This document shows, one piece after another, positions 1-7,443 of a stretch of 64,000 nt of DNA. The DNA comes from JBAXTZ01 sp037129925 (GTDB taxonomy: Bacteria; Bacillota; Negativicutes; JBAXTZ01): positions 30,578 through 94,577 of the forward strand of contig JBAXTZ010000005.1 of the NCBI GenBank assembly GCA_037129925.1, given 5' to 3'. Under the pieces are notes generated by a model. That model ran no database searches. It was not told where the DNA came from and worked only from the letters and a program-made list of their open reading frames with translations. A program made the translations under genes and the position numbers. Within the stretch, counting starts at the first letter, position 1. Every line of letters begins with the position of its first letter.

Positions 1-767
1 TGTTCCAGATATTGTTCATAAGTTGACAGCTGGAAATTATAATCAGTTGCTTGGGCGTTCAAGGCGTTTATAACCATTGGCAGTTCAGGGCGCACCAGCA
101 TTTGGTCGCCGCCGGACGGCAACAGTAACGGTGCATTGGCTGGTTCAAACGAGGCCAGTTTTACTAATAAGGGTCGAAGCTTTTCATCCAGGTATTGTTT
201 GTCCGATTGAATAAATTTACCCGGACCGTAGCCTAAAAATATATTATTGGTTTTGATGCTTTGTCCGTCCGGCGACTGCCAGATAAAATTCAAACCAGTT
301 TCAATTTGGTCGTTATACACGCCGCGTTGAAATAGTGAATACTTAAGTTGGCAGTCGGAAAACAGCGACGGCAGATAAGCGTTCTGCCCGAAAACGTCCG
401 GCAGGTAGCCGATGTTCATACAATGACCGTAGCGCTTTGCCCGGCGAATTCCGTGTTGCAAGTTACGTATGATTGATTCGATGTTGACGAGTAGCGTGTC
501 GGTCTGAGTGTACCAGGGGCCGATCAGCAAACGTTGGTTCTTTATTAAGGTTTCCAGCCGTTGCCGATTTTCCGGACGAATTTTCAAATATTCATCAATA
601 ACCGATACTTGACCGTCGAAAGTGTAAGCCGGAAATTCCAAGTCGGTTTCGAGCAAATCTAACAGAAAATCCATATTTTCAACTAACAGCACATTAGAAT
701 CTTCAATAGTAAAATACCACTCGCGATCCCAGTGTGAATGAGGGACGACGTGAACTGATCTCGCCAT
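1..767 (-). CDS. mngB: GH38 alpha-mannosidase, C-terminal part beyond the window edge (mannosylglycerate hydrolase-like)
   Basis: I translated this from the reverse strand; the frame is open from an ATG at 767 to the window edge, giving the first 255 residues. Residues 8-18 read VPHSHWDREWY, the family 38 glycoside hydrolase signature whose His and Asp bind the catalytic metal. PDVFGQ carries the expected Asp nucleophile at residue 124. The start overlaps the stop of the PTS permease gene (TAATG), so the two are translationally coupled. In E. coli a GH38 enzyme beside an EIIABC of this type cleaves 2-O-(6-phospho-mannosyl)-glycerate; that substrate is inferred from gene order, and another phosphorylated alpha-mannoside is possible. 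The family is sure, the exact substrate is not. Confidence 0.85.
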   Translation of the reverse strand, partial: MARSVHVVPHSHWDREWYFTIEDSNVLLVENMDFLLDLLETDLEFPAYTFDGQVSVIDEYLKIRPENRQRLETLIKNQRLLIGPWYTQTDTLLVNIESIIRNLQHGIRRAKRYGHCMNIGYLPDVFGQNAYLPSLFSDCQLKYSLFQRGVYNDQIETGLNFIWQSPDGQSIKTNNIFLGYGPGKFIQSDKQYLDEKLRPLLVKLASFEPANAPLLLPSGGDQMLVRPELPMVINALNAQATDYNFQLSTYEQYLE

Positions 768-2734
768 TATTCAAGTTCTCCGTTCGGATTTTTTTTGATC
801 AGGTAGTAGCGCACAAAAATGTTGCCAAAAGCGACGACCAGCACGCCAGCGATCATCCCGGTCGCGTATGCCGGGAAGTTTTGCACCAGCGGCCAACCCC
901 AGACCGCCGGCAGCGGAAACCACTGTACAGCGCCAAGCGCGACGGCGACGTTAGCGCCGACGATGGCGCCGATAACGTTAATCGGAATGGTAATCAGCGG
1001 ATTGGCGAGCATGAAGGGAATACCACCTTCGCTAATTGCCAGGAAACCAAGCAATAATGAAGTGTTGCCGACAACACGGAGATCTTGGTTGAAAACCCGG
1101 CGACGAACAATATATTTATCGATGACCGTCGCCAGACCAAGACCAATTGGCGGAATGACGATTGCCAGCACCCGGGCAGTTAGCGGATAGATTTTGTCCG
1201 CCGCAAGTCCGATTGCAATAGCGCCGGCGGCTTTGTTTACCGGTCCACCCAAGTCAAAAGCTGTAGCTGCGGCAATAACGGTCGGCAGAATATAGCCGCC
1301 CGCGCCTTTGGTGGACATAATCAGTTCGCGCAGCCAGAGATTAATCGCGCCGAATACCGGATCGACGAAATACATATTAACGAGAAAGACCGAAATAATA
1401 CTGAGCGCCGGAATAATTAACATCGGTTTCATCGGTAGCAAATTTTTGCTCAGCTTAACATTGCGGTTGAGCCAGCGGGCGCCATAGCCGGCAACCATTG
1501 CCAAAATCAACGCGCCGAGAAAACCAGACGGTATGCCGCCCTTGATGCCCCAAAAGGTGTAATGCAGACCGGCGGCAAATGCGCCGCCGGCAAAACCGGC
1601 GATGAATCCCGGCCGGTCGGCAATCGCCATCGCCATAAATGCGGCGAATATCGGATACATGAATTTGAAAATCATGTCGCCGAACATTCCTGAGAAATAC
1701 AGCAGCCGGATAAAGCCATCCGCGTTTTGCGCGTATTCCGGTTTGGTGATCTCGGTTGAAAGACCATACGGCATTGCCAGCAGTCTGGACAGCCCGATCA
1801 TAATACCGGCGGAAACGATTACTGGGATCATATAGGAAATACCGGTTAAGATTGCCTTGCCTAAGCCCTGCCAAAAACCGTCATCTTGTCCGGCTGAGGA
1901 ATCGGCTTGCTTGGTTTCGCTGACAATACCGTCGGGATTGTTAATGGCTTTGTCGAGCAGTCCGGCGGCATTGCGGAGCGGTTCAGCCACCCGGGTACGG
2001 ACGAACGGCATACCGTTAAAACGTCCGGTATTTTTCGGAGCGATGTCGGTGGCAAAAATTATCGCTGAAGCGATTTTTATGTCAGCGGGCGAAAAGGCAT
2101 CTTCGATGCCGTTCGCGCCTTGTTTTTCGACGAGTACCCGGATGCCTTTGGCGCGTCCGGCCTTTTCCAGCGCTTCGGCGGCCATGTAAGTATGCGCCAC
2201 ACCAGCGGCACAGGCGGTAATCGCCAAGATCGTGATCATGTCCGGGGTAGCTGCAACCGGAACCTGCTTCTCGGCAGTCTGGGTGGACAAGATTTTCAGC
2301 ACCACTTCCGGTGTGGTAGCCGTCATGAGCGCGGCGCAGAAATCTTCATCCAGCAATTGGGTGCTGAGGGCTGCCAAAATATCGAGGTGGGCACCGCCGG
2401 CCTCGGATTGGGGAATTGCCAACATGAAGACCAGCTGAACTTTATTATCCGGGTCGATGCTCTCCCATTCAATGATCGGTTTTTTCAACCTGGCTACTGC
2501 GAAAGCGGCTTTTGCAACAGCAGTAGACTTGCCATGCGGGATTGCCAACCCTCGTTCCAGTCCGGTTTCACCAATAGCTTCACGTTCAAAGACAGCCTTA
2601 ATGTAGGCTTGCTTGTCGGTTAAAATCCCTTGTTCAAAGAAGGCTTGGGCGATGCCTTCGATTACGGTTTGTTTACTCGACCAATCGGCGTCGAGAAATA
2701 TCATTTCTTTAGCGGTTACAGCGGCTAAATTCAT
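767..2734 (-). CDS. mngA: PTS fructose-family EIIABC permease (mannosylglycerate type)
   Basis: This 655-residue protein has the domain order EIIA-EIIB-EIIC. EIIA (about 5-150) has the phospho-acceptor His67 in the motif IPHGK. EIIB (about 165-260) has the phospho-acceptor Cys175 in ITACAAGVAHTYMA. EIIC (about 290-650) is a multi-span membrane domain with a GGPVNKAA motif. It imports a sugar with concomitant phosphorylation from the HPr relay. The start at 2734 is preceded by aaggagt. The downstream overlapping GH38 gene points to 2-O-alpha-mannosyl-glycerate or a related mannoside rather than fructose. The fructose-family PTS assignment is secure; the substrate is inference. Confidence 0.85.
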   Translation of the reverse strand: MNLAAVTAKEMIFLDADWSSKQTVIEGIAQAFFEQGILTDKQAYIKAVFEREAIGETGLERGLAIPHGKSTAVAKAAFAVARLKKPIIEWESIDPDNKVQLVFMLAIPQSEAGGAHLDILAALSTQLLDEDFCAALMTATTPEVVLKILSTQTAEKQVPVAATPDMITILAITACAAGVAHTYMAAEALEKAGRAKGIRVLVEKQGANGIEDAFSPADIKIASAIIFATDIAPKNTGRFNGMPFVRTRVAEPLRNAAGLLDKAINNPDGIVSETKQADSSAGQDDGFWQGLGKAILTGISYMIPVIVSAGIMIGLSRLLAMPYGLSTEITKPEYAQNADGFIRLLYFSGMFGDMIFKFMYPIFAAFMAMAIADRPGFIAGFAGGAFAAGLHYTFWGIKGGIPSGFLGALILAMVAGYGARWLNRNVKLSKNLLPMKPMLIIPALSIISVFLVNMYFVDPVFGAINLWLRELIMSTKGAGGYILPTVIAAATAFDLGGPVNKAAGAIAIGLAADKIYPLTARVLAIVIPPIGLGLATVIDKYIVRRRVFNQDLRVVGNTSLLLGFLAISEGGIPFMLANPLITIPINVIGAIVGANVAVALGAVQWFPLPAVWGWPLVQNFPAYATGMIAGVLVVAFGNIFVRYYLIKKNPNGELE

Positions 2735-2793
2735 ATTGTACTCCTTCTTCTTAATGCGATAGTGATATTATTGCACTAAACATTGCAGAAGTC

Positions 2794-2822
2794 TTATACA
2801 ATAATGGTATAATTATACAATA
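2794..2822. promoter_or_regulatory. Direct repeat in the divergent PTS/RpiR promoter region, probable operator
   Basis: The 134-bp gap between the divergent genes is AT-rich. It contains the 10-mer TTATACAATA twice (2794-2803 and 2813-2822), 19 bp apart, with TATAAT-like boxes usable on either strand. Two roughly helical turns between the copies fits a dimeric regulator such as the adjacent RpiR protein. Binding is inference. Confidence 0.45.
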
Positions 2823-2868
2823 TTCAGATATAGCCCGACAGAATTGACGGGGTGGCTTAGGGGGAGCG

Positions 2869-3618
2869 ATGGGGCGGTTAAAAGAGCGGTTTGCCGACAA
2901 ACTAAAAAATCTTAGTGATTCGGAAAAATACGTCTTTTGCTATATTGACGCTGCGCTTGAACAATGTAGCGTTAAAAATCTTACCGAGCTTGCCGAAAGC
3001 GCCGGGGTTAGCACCACGACGGTAATCCGGATGTGCAATAAAATCGGCTGCGCTGGCTTCTCGGAATTTAAAGTTTTATTAAAACAGCTAGGCAGCAAAC
3101 AGTTAACTCAAGGAGCTTCATCCGGGCAACTGCAGCAGGCGATTGAACGGTTGTTTGACACTGAAAAAGTAAGCGATTATCAACTAGTGGCCGACAAGAT
3201 CACCAAGGCTAACCGGATCTATGTTTTCGCTTACGGATTATCAAAGTCAGTTGCCGAATACTTTGTCCAATTGCTTTCGCAGGCCGGGTTAAATGCAATC
3301 GGCGCTTATGACTCGCACATGGTGGAGCTGTTGTCCGCCAATGTCCGGCATAATGAATACTGCGTGTTCTTTTCTTCAAGCGGTAACACGCAAACGCTGG
3401 TTACCGTGGCTGAAAATTTGTCGGCGCGAAACATTTTGTTTGCTGCGGTTACTGCCGATTGTGAGTCCCGGCTGGTTAATCTCGCGCACTGTGCGCCAAC
3501 AGTAATATTAGCCAAAAGCACAATCCACGGCTACGATGTTACGCCACGGTCGGCGATGATGGTCGTGGTCGATCTGATTTTTGGCGAAATTATTAAGGAG
3601 CGCGGAACTGATGAGTAG
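2869..3618 (+). CDS. RpiR/MurR-family transcriptional regulator (HTH_6 + SIS)
   Basis: This 249-residue protein has an N-terminal helix-turn-helix (about 1-78, including LAESAGVSTTTVIRMCNKIG) and a C-terminal SIS sugar-phosphate-binding domain (about 105-240, with SSSGNTQTLV). RpiR proteins sense phosphosugars and control nearby sugar catabolic genes. It diverges from the PTS/alpha-mannosidase operon, so it is the likely regulator of that operon, responding to a phosphorylated sugar made by the permease. The ATG follows ggggga. In E. coli the mng locus is controlled by a GntR-type protein, so the regulator differs here. Confidence 0.88.
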   Translation: MGRLKERFADKLKNLSDSEKYVFCYIDAALEQCSVKNLTELAESAGVSTTTVIRMCNKIGCAGFSEFKVLLKQLGSKQLTQGASSGQLQQAIERLFDTEKVSDYQLVADKITKANRIYVFAYGLSKSVAEYFVQLLSQAGLNAIGAYDSHMVELLSANVRHNEYCVFFSSSGNTQTLVTVAENLSARNILFAAVTADCESRLVNLAHCAPTVILAKSTIHGYDVTPRSAMMVVVDLIFGEIIKERGTDE

Positions 3619-3979
3619 AGAATTTATCGGTTGTTGCGGCGCTTACTGTAAAACCTGTAAAGTTTTTGTCGAAGGTGTTTGTAAGGGCTGTAAGTTGGGT
3701 TATGACAAAGGCGAACGTGATTTCGCCAAAGCGAAGTGTGTAATCAAACGCTGCTGTGTTGGCAAGCGGCTAGATACCTGTGCTGACTGCGAGCTATATC
3801 AAGATTGTACGTTGATCAACAACCTGTTCGCCAAAAGCGGTTACAAATATAAAAAATATCGTCAGACGTTGGAGTTTATTCGGACACACGGTTACGATGA
3901 GTTCTTGAAATGCGCCGCCAGCTGGAAAAATGCCTATGGAAAATGTGATATTATTATCGGAAAAGAGCATTCCTTATAA
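3611..3979 (+). CDS. DUF3795-like cysteine-rich small protein
   Basis: This 122-residue protein begins at ATG 3611, overlapping the RpiR stop by 8 bp, with aaggag 10 bp upstream. A longer in-frame start at 3581 lacks a ribosome site. Cysteines are arranged as pairs typical of DUF3795: GCCGAYCKTC, CKGCK, CVIKRCC, and CADCELYQDC. They suggest a small metal-binding or Fe-S-binding protein. The function is unknown. The overlap means it is co-translated with the regulator, although nothing obvious links it to sugar use. Confidence 0.7.
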   Translation: MSREFIGCCGAYCKTCKVFVEGVCKGCKLGYDKGERDFAKAKCVIKRCCVGKRLDTCADCELYQDCTLINNLFAKSGYKYKKYRQTLEFIRTHGYDEFLKCAASWKNAYGKCDIIIGKEHSL

Positions 3980-4016
3980 GACGGTATCAGATAAATCGCG
4001 GCACCGGAATGGAGCG

Positions 4017-4136
4017 GGAACACTTGTGGAGCAGATGGGTCACAACGATTGCCGGGTGAATTTGAATACCTACGCCCACCTGAAACAGGAAGTCAAAATC
4101 CACGCCGCTGACGTGATCAGCAAGTTGTTTCAGTAG
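4017..4136 (+). pseudogene. C-terminal remnant of a tyrosine recombinase (integrase)
   Basis: A short frame ending at 4136 reads VEQMGHNDCRVNLNTYAHL, matching the end of the phage-integrase catalytic domain: the GH motif followed by the nucleophile Tyr in NTYAHL. The remaining 300 or so residues, including the Arg and His-x-x-Arg boxes, are absent, because the DUF3795 gene ends only 37 bp upstream. I read this as the scar of an integrated element. There is no ribosome site and the fragment cannot be active. Confidence 0.6.
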
Positions 4137-4173
4137 CAATATCCATAAACCGTCGTACTTCATGGAGGTGAGA

Positions 4174-5061
4174 GTGAAATTTGAATTGAATGAGGATCAT
4201 CGAAATATTAGTGACGAAGACCTTCTTGAGGACTTGAAAAGAGTTTTGACCGCGCATAGTAAAAAAAAGAATACTAAAGAGCAATATATAGAACATGGTA
4301 AGTTTTCGGCGAGTACTCTTGAGAGGCGATTTGGAGGTTGGAGCAAATGCTTGAGACTTATTGATTGTAAATCAGGCAATCGACTAGACATCTCAGAAGA
4401 TGAGCTAATCGATGATGTTAAAAGCGTGGCTGCGTTGATTGGCAAAGACACCGTGACGACCGGAGACTATCATAAGTACGGTAAATTTGGTCGTTCAACA
4501 ATATTTAACAGATTTGGATTGTGGTCAAAGTGCTTAGAAGTCGCTGGGCTTAACCCTACAGGGAACAATAGAAATATTACCAATGAAGATTTATTTGAAG
4601 ATATTGAAAACACTTGGATTAAGTTGGGACGACAACCTACAACAACTGACATCATAAATAATTTTTCGAAATATTCGCGCTTCACGTTTTCAAGACGATT
4701 TGGCTCATGGCGCAAGGCACTTGAAGCGTTTGTGAAATATATCAATTCGGACGAGGAAAGTGACGCTTCTGATCGTGCCAATAAGACGGACAGTGTTAGC
4801 ATACAAAGTTTTCCAGAAGAAGCTGTTGCTCGACATAAATCAAAGAGAGATATTAATTTGCGAATGCGTTTCATCATAATGAGCCGGGATAAATTCAAAT
4901 GTCGCGTGTGTGGCGCATCACCGGCAACAGAACCGAAGACGATATTGCACGTTGATCATATCGTTCCGTGGTCAAAGGGGGGCGAAACCGAGTTAGAGAA
5001 CCTACAGACTTTGTGTTCAAAGTGCAATTTGGGCAAGGGTGATTACGTCTGTGATATATGA
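4174..5061 (+). CDS. HNH endonuclease with three homing-endonuclease-associated repeats
   Basis: The protein is 295 residues from GTG 4174. I chose this start because the only good ribosome site, ggaggtg (4164-4170), lies between it and an upstream ATG at 4162. Three repeats of about 55 residues follow one another, each with a D/E-rich start (ISDEDLLEDL, ISEDELIDDV, ITNEDLFEDI) and a conserved end (RRFGGWSKCL, NRFGLWSKCL, RRFGSWRKAL). This is the pattern of the HNH-associated repeat family. A C-terminal HNH domain has CRVC, HVDHIVPWSKGG and LCSKCN, giving the zinc site and catalytic His. Such proteins are homing or phage-type nucleases. It sits just after the integrase remnant, so it is probably mobile-element cargo. 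Confidence 0.82.
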   Translation: MKFELNEDHRNISDEDLLEDLKRVLTAHSKKKNTKEQYIEHGKFSASTLERRFGGWSKCLRLIDCKSGNRLDISEDELIDDVKSVAALIGKDTVTTGDYHKYGKFGRSTIFNRFGLWSKCLEVAGLNPTGNNRNITNEDLFEDIENTWIKLGRQPTTTDIINNFSKYSRFTFSRRFGSWRKALEAFVKYINSDEESDASDRANKTDSVSIQSFPEEAVARHKSKRDINLRMRFIIMSRDKFKCRVCGASPATEPKTILHVDHIVPWSKGGETELENLQTLCSKCNLGKGDYVCDI

Positions 5062-5092
5062 ACTTATAGTACGAGAATGAAGCGAGGCTGAA

Positions 5093-6511
5093 ATGAATTA
5101 CGCAGAAATTATCCAACAAGGCGAAAGCAAGACGGTTGAGTTCAAAGAAATATTGCCGGATGGCGAGAAGATTGCCAAAAGCGTGATCGCGTTCGCCAAT
5201 AGCAGTGGCGGGCGGATATTTGTCGGTGTACGTGCTGACGGCGCGGTCACCGGCATTGATGCGGCTGAGCTATTTGCGCTGAAAGACAAGGTCGCAAATA
5301 TCATCCACGACAGTATTTCGCCGAATGTTTTCCCGGAAATATATTCCCTTAACCTGGATGAAAAGATGCTTTTGGTCGTTCAGGTAGCGCCGAGCAATTC
5401 CCGACCGCATTACTTGCGTTCCGTCGGCATCGAGAAAAGCGCTTATGTACGCCTCGGCGCAACCAACAAGGCTGCTGATAAGCAAATGCGCCGTATGCTC
5501 GAACTCCAGCAGCAAAATATTACTTTTGACGAAGAAATCTGCGGGTTTGAGCCTGCCGACAGTGAACACTGTGCCAGATTGAAAGCACTGCTAAAAAAAT
5601 ATACCAACCGCCCAAAAGCGCTCACCGACATGGACTTACTTAACCTGCGGTTGATTAGCGAAATGTACGACAAGACTTATTTCACCAATGGCGCGGCGAT
5701 AATTCTCGGGCTGCTGCCGAATGCCAGCATCAAATGTGCGCGTTTTGCTGGAATTGAGCGCCTGACTTTTCTCGACCGTAAAGACTGCGAAGGCGACCTA
5801 TTTAGCCAAATCGAGCAGGCAGAGAAATTTCTGGCTTTCAACCTTAGACTGGGTGCGCGTATTGAAGGCTTCCGCCGCATTGATATTCCGGAAATTCCAT
5901 TCGCTGCGCTGCGCGAAGCTTTAGTTAATGCTGTAATTCACCGCGATTATTCTTTACTCGGCGCTGATGTCCGGGTAACGGTCAACGATGTGGCGGTTGA
6001 AATCACCTCGCCCGGCGATGTTCCCGGCGGTTCAACTATCGGCGAAGCGCTGCAAGGCCGCTCGGAAATTCGCAATAACGTTTTGGCACGCGTGCTGAAA
6101 GAAACGGAGTTTTTTGACAGATGGGGCACCGGACTCCGCCGGATAATGAGTGAATGTGCCGAAGCCGGATTGTCGGCGCCGGAAATCATCGAGCGCGGTT
6201 ATGGTGTCAGCGTAAAATTTTTGCGTCCGGATTTGGAGCAAAGTGAACGCAAAGTGAACGCAAATCGGACGCAAACCGGACGCAATCCGGACGAAAAACC
6301 AGTTATCGCATTTGAAAATAGCAGTGAGTTCTCTAAAAGATTACTTGCATACATTGACGATGCTGGATCAATAACCCGCGCCCAAGCTGAATCGTTATTA
6401 AACTTGGGCAGATCACGGACGGCAGAAATGTTGGCCAGTATGGTGGTAGCCGGCACGATTGAGCAGATTGGCAGCAATCGTTCAACGAGATATATAATCA
6501 AGCAAAAATAA
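5093..6511 (+). CDS. AlbA_2 / HATPase_c_4 ATP-binding transcriptional regulator-like protein
   Basis: This 472-residue protein has an N-terminal AlbA_2 (Schlafen-like) domain (about 8-125, with GESKTVEFKE and FANSSGGRIFVGV). It also has a GHKL-type ATPase region (about 255-350, with REALVNAVIHRDY, ITSPGDVPGG and RWGTGLRRI) and a C-terminal winged helix (about 410-470). ATG 5093 follows gaggctga. Between the ATPase and winged helix lies a linker encoded by an 11-bp tandem repeat (6241-6295). Members of this family are often called putative transcriptional regulators and frequently sit in accessory or defence islands, as here. The exact role is unknown. Confidence 0.8.
   Translation: MNYAEIIQQGESKTVEFKEILPDGEKIAKSVIAFANSSGGRIFVGVRADGAVTGIDAAELFALKDKVANIIHDSISPNVFPEIYSLNLDEKMLLVVQVAPSNSRPHYLRSVGIEKSAYVRLGATNKAADKQMRRMLELQQQNITFDEEICGFEPADSEHCARLKALLKKYTNRPKALTDMDLLNLRLISEMYDKTYFTNGAAIILGLLPNASIKCARFAGIERLTFLDRKDCEGDLFSQIEQAEKFLAFNLRLGARIEGFRRIDIPEIPFAALREALVNAVIHRDYSLLGADVRVTVNDVAVEITSPGDVPGGSTIGEALQGRSEIRNNVLARVLKETEFFDRWGTGLRRIMSECAEAGLSAPEIIERGYGVSVKFLRPDLEQSERKVNANRTQTGRNPDEKPVIAFENSSEFSKRLLAYIDDAGSITRAQAESLLNLGRSRTAEMLASMVVAGTIEQIGSNRSTRYIIKQK
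6241..6295 (+). repeat. 11-bp tandem repeat inside the AlbA_2 gene
   Basis: Five units of 11 bp: aagtgaacgca twice, then aatcggacgca, aaccggacgca and atccggacgaa. They encode the linker around NANRTQTGRNPDE. Because 11 is not a multiple of 3, a change in copy number shifts the frame and would remove the C-terminal winged helix. Confidence 0.8.
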
Positions 6512-6784
6512 GCTGATACAAAAATCATATTACAACTGATGGGTGGACGAATAGCGGTAGATTACCGGACGAAAACCGGACGCAAGGCGGCCAATTAGCG
6601 GCCAATTATTATACGCAGAAGGTTTACAACCTGTGCATATTTTGCACAAGTTTGACAGAGATGATAGAAACCGCGCAATATTATACTGGATACTGAAATT
6701 TCTAGTGCGATCATACAGTCTATCCAGTAAATTCGCCGAAGTTACTCAAATATCCGTATACTGCTGTCCAATTCGCGTTAAAAA
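6512..6784. other. Non-coding stretch with decayed 11-bp repeats
   Basis: The gap between the AlbA_2 gene and the AbiE operon is 323 bp including the abiE promoter. Positions 6564-6607 continue the 11-bp periodicity seen inside the upstream gene (accggacgaaa, accggacgcaa, ggcggccaatt, agcggccaatt). An open frame at 6633-6845 has no ribosome site, no recognizable similarity and overlaps the abiE promoter, so I do not call it. No terminator or RNA gene is visible. Confidence 0.5.
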
Positions 6785-6785
6785 G

Positions 6786-6814
6786 TTGACAACCTCCAGT
6801 AAGTACAATATTAT
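6786..6814 (+). promoter_or_regulatory. Sigma-70 promoter of abiEi-abiEii
   Basis: A perfect -35 box TTGACA (6786-6791) and a -10 box TATTAT (6809-6814) are separated by exactly 17 bp. The transcript would begin about 14 bp before the abiEi start codon, giving a very short leader that retains the Shine-Dalgarno ggagg. Confidence 0.8.
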
Positions 6815-6829
6815 TGTACTTACTGGAGG
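6793..6829. promoter_or_regulatory. Perfect 18-bp inverted repeat, probable AbiEi operator
   Basis: The left arm (6793-6810) and right arm (6812-6829) are perfect reverse complements with a 1-bp spacer. The palindrome covers most of the -35/-10 spacer and the whole -10 box, and its right arm ends in the Shine-Dalgarno ggagg of abiEi. AbiEi antitoxins are known to repress their own promoters by binding inverted repeats, so this is the expected autoregulatory site. A transcript starting within the right arm would not form the hairpin. Confidence 0.75.
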
Positions 6830-6834
6830 CATTT

Positions 6835-7443
6835 ATGTTTATTGACTATATGAAATTGATGAGTGACTTGAGCAATTATGCCTCACCCAAGGCACGATTG
6901 ACGCGGATGCTGCAATCCGGCGAGGTTGTTAAAATTAAACGCGGTCTGTATACAAAAGCCGGCGATACTGAACTGTCAAAAAAAAGCCTTGCTGCTGCCA
7001 TCTATGGACCGTCCTATATTTCCTTTCAAAGCGCGCTGGCTTTTCATGGCATGATACCGGAAAAAGTCGCCGCAGTTACCTCGGCAGTTTACAAAAAAAA
7101 CAAAAACAAAGAATATCACACACCGCTGGGTTCGTTTTACTACTATTATCTACCGGAAACTGTTTATCCCTACGAATTACAGCGACTTGAGGAATATGGT
7201 CAGGGCTATTTGATCGCCTCACCGGCAAAGGCAATCTGTGACACGCTGTATAAAACAACCGGCATTGAAACGCAGACTGAACTGGAAGCCTGGCTGTTTG
7301 CCGACATGAGACTAGATGAAGAACAACTAACAGCTCTGGATGTGGAAGCAGTTAATTTCATCGCTCCGCTCTACAAAAAACGCATACTTACCAAATTCGC
7401 CGAATGGCTGAATGGCAAGGTGACAAAATGCACAGTGCAATAA
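6835..7443 (+). CDS. abiEi: AbiEi-type antitoxin and transcriptional repressor
   Basis: The protein is 202 residues from ATG 6835 (MFIDYMKL). The upstream in-frame start at 6814 lies inside the palindrome before the ribosome site and is rejected. The N-terminal winged helix (about 1-60, with GEVVKIKRGLYTK) and central SYISFQSALAFHGMIPE match the AbiEi antitoxin/regulator family. LIASPAKAICDTLY is typical of the C-terminal domain. AbiEi counters the AbiEii nucleotidyltransferase and represses the operon. It overlaps abiEii by 16 bp. Confidence 0.88.
   Translation: MFIDYMKLMSDLSNYASPKARLTRMLQSGEVVKIKRGLYTKAGDTELSKKSLAAAIYGPSYISFQSALAFHGMIPEKVAAVTSAVYKKNKNKEYHTPLGSFYYYYLPETVYPYELQRLEEYGQGYLIASPAKAICDTLYKTTGIETQTELEAWLFADMRLDEEQLTALDVEAVNFIAPLYKKRILTKFAEWLNGKVTKCTVQ

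Noticed and set aside
734..2623. Several long open frames on the plus strand opposite the PTS genes
   Set aside because: They are antisense to clear EIIABC and GH38 domains, and their translations show no motif.
4162..4173. ATG at 4162 as the start of the HNH gene
   Set aside because: The ribosome site ggaggtg lies downstream of this ATG, favouring GTG 4174; the longer start cannot be excluded.
6633..6845. Open frame of 70 codons between the AlbA_2 gene and abiEi
   Set aside because: No ribosome site, no familiar motif, and its 3' end overlaps a strong promoter and operator of the next gene.
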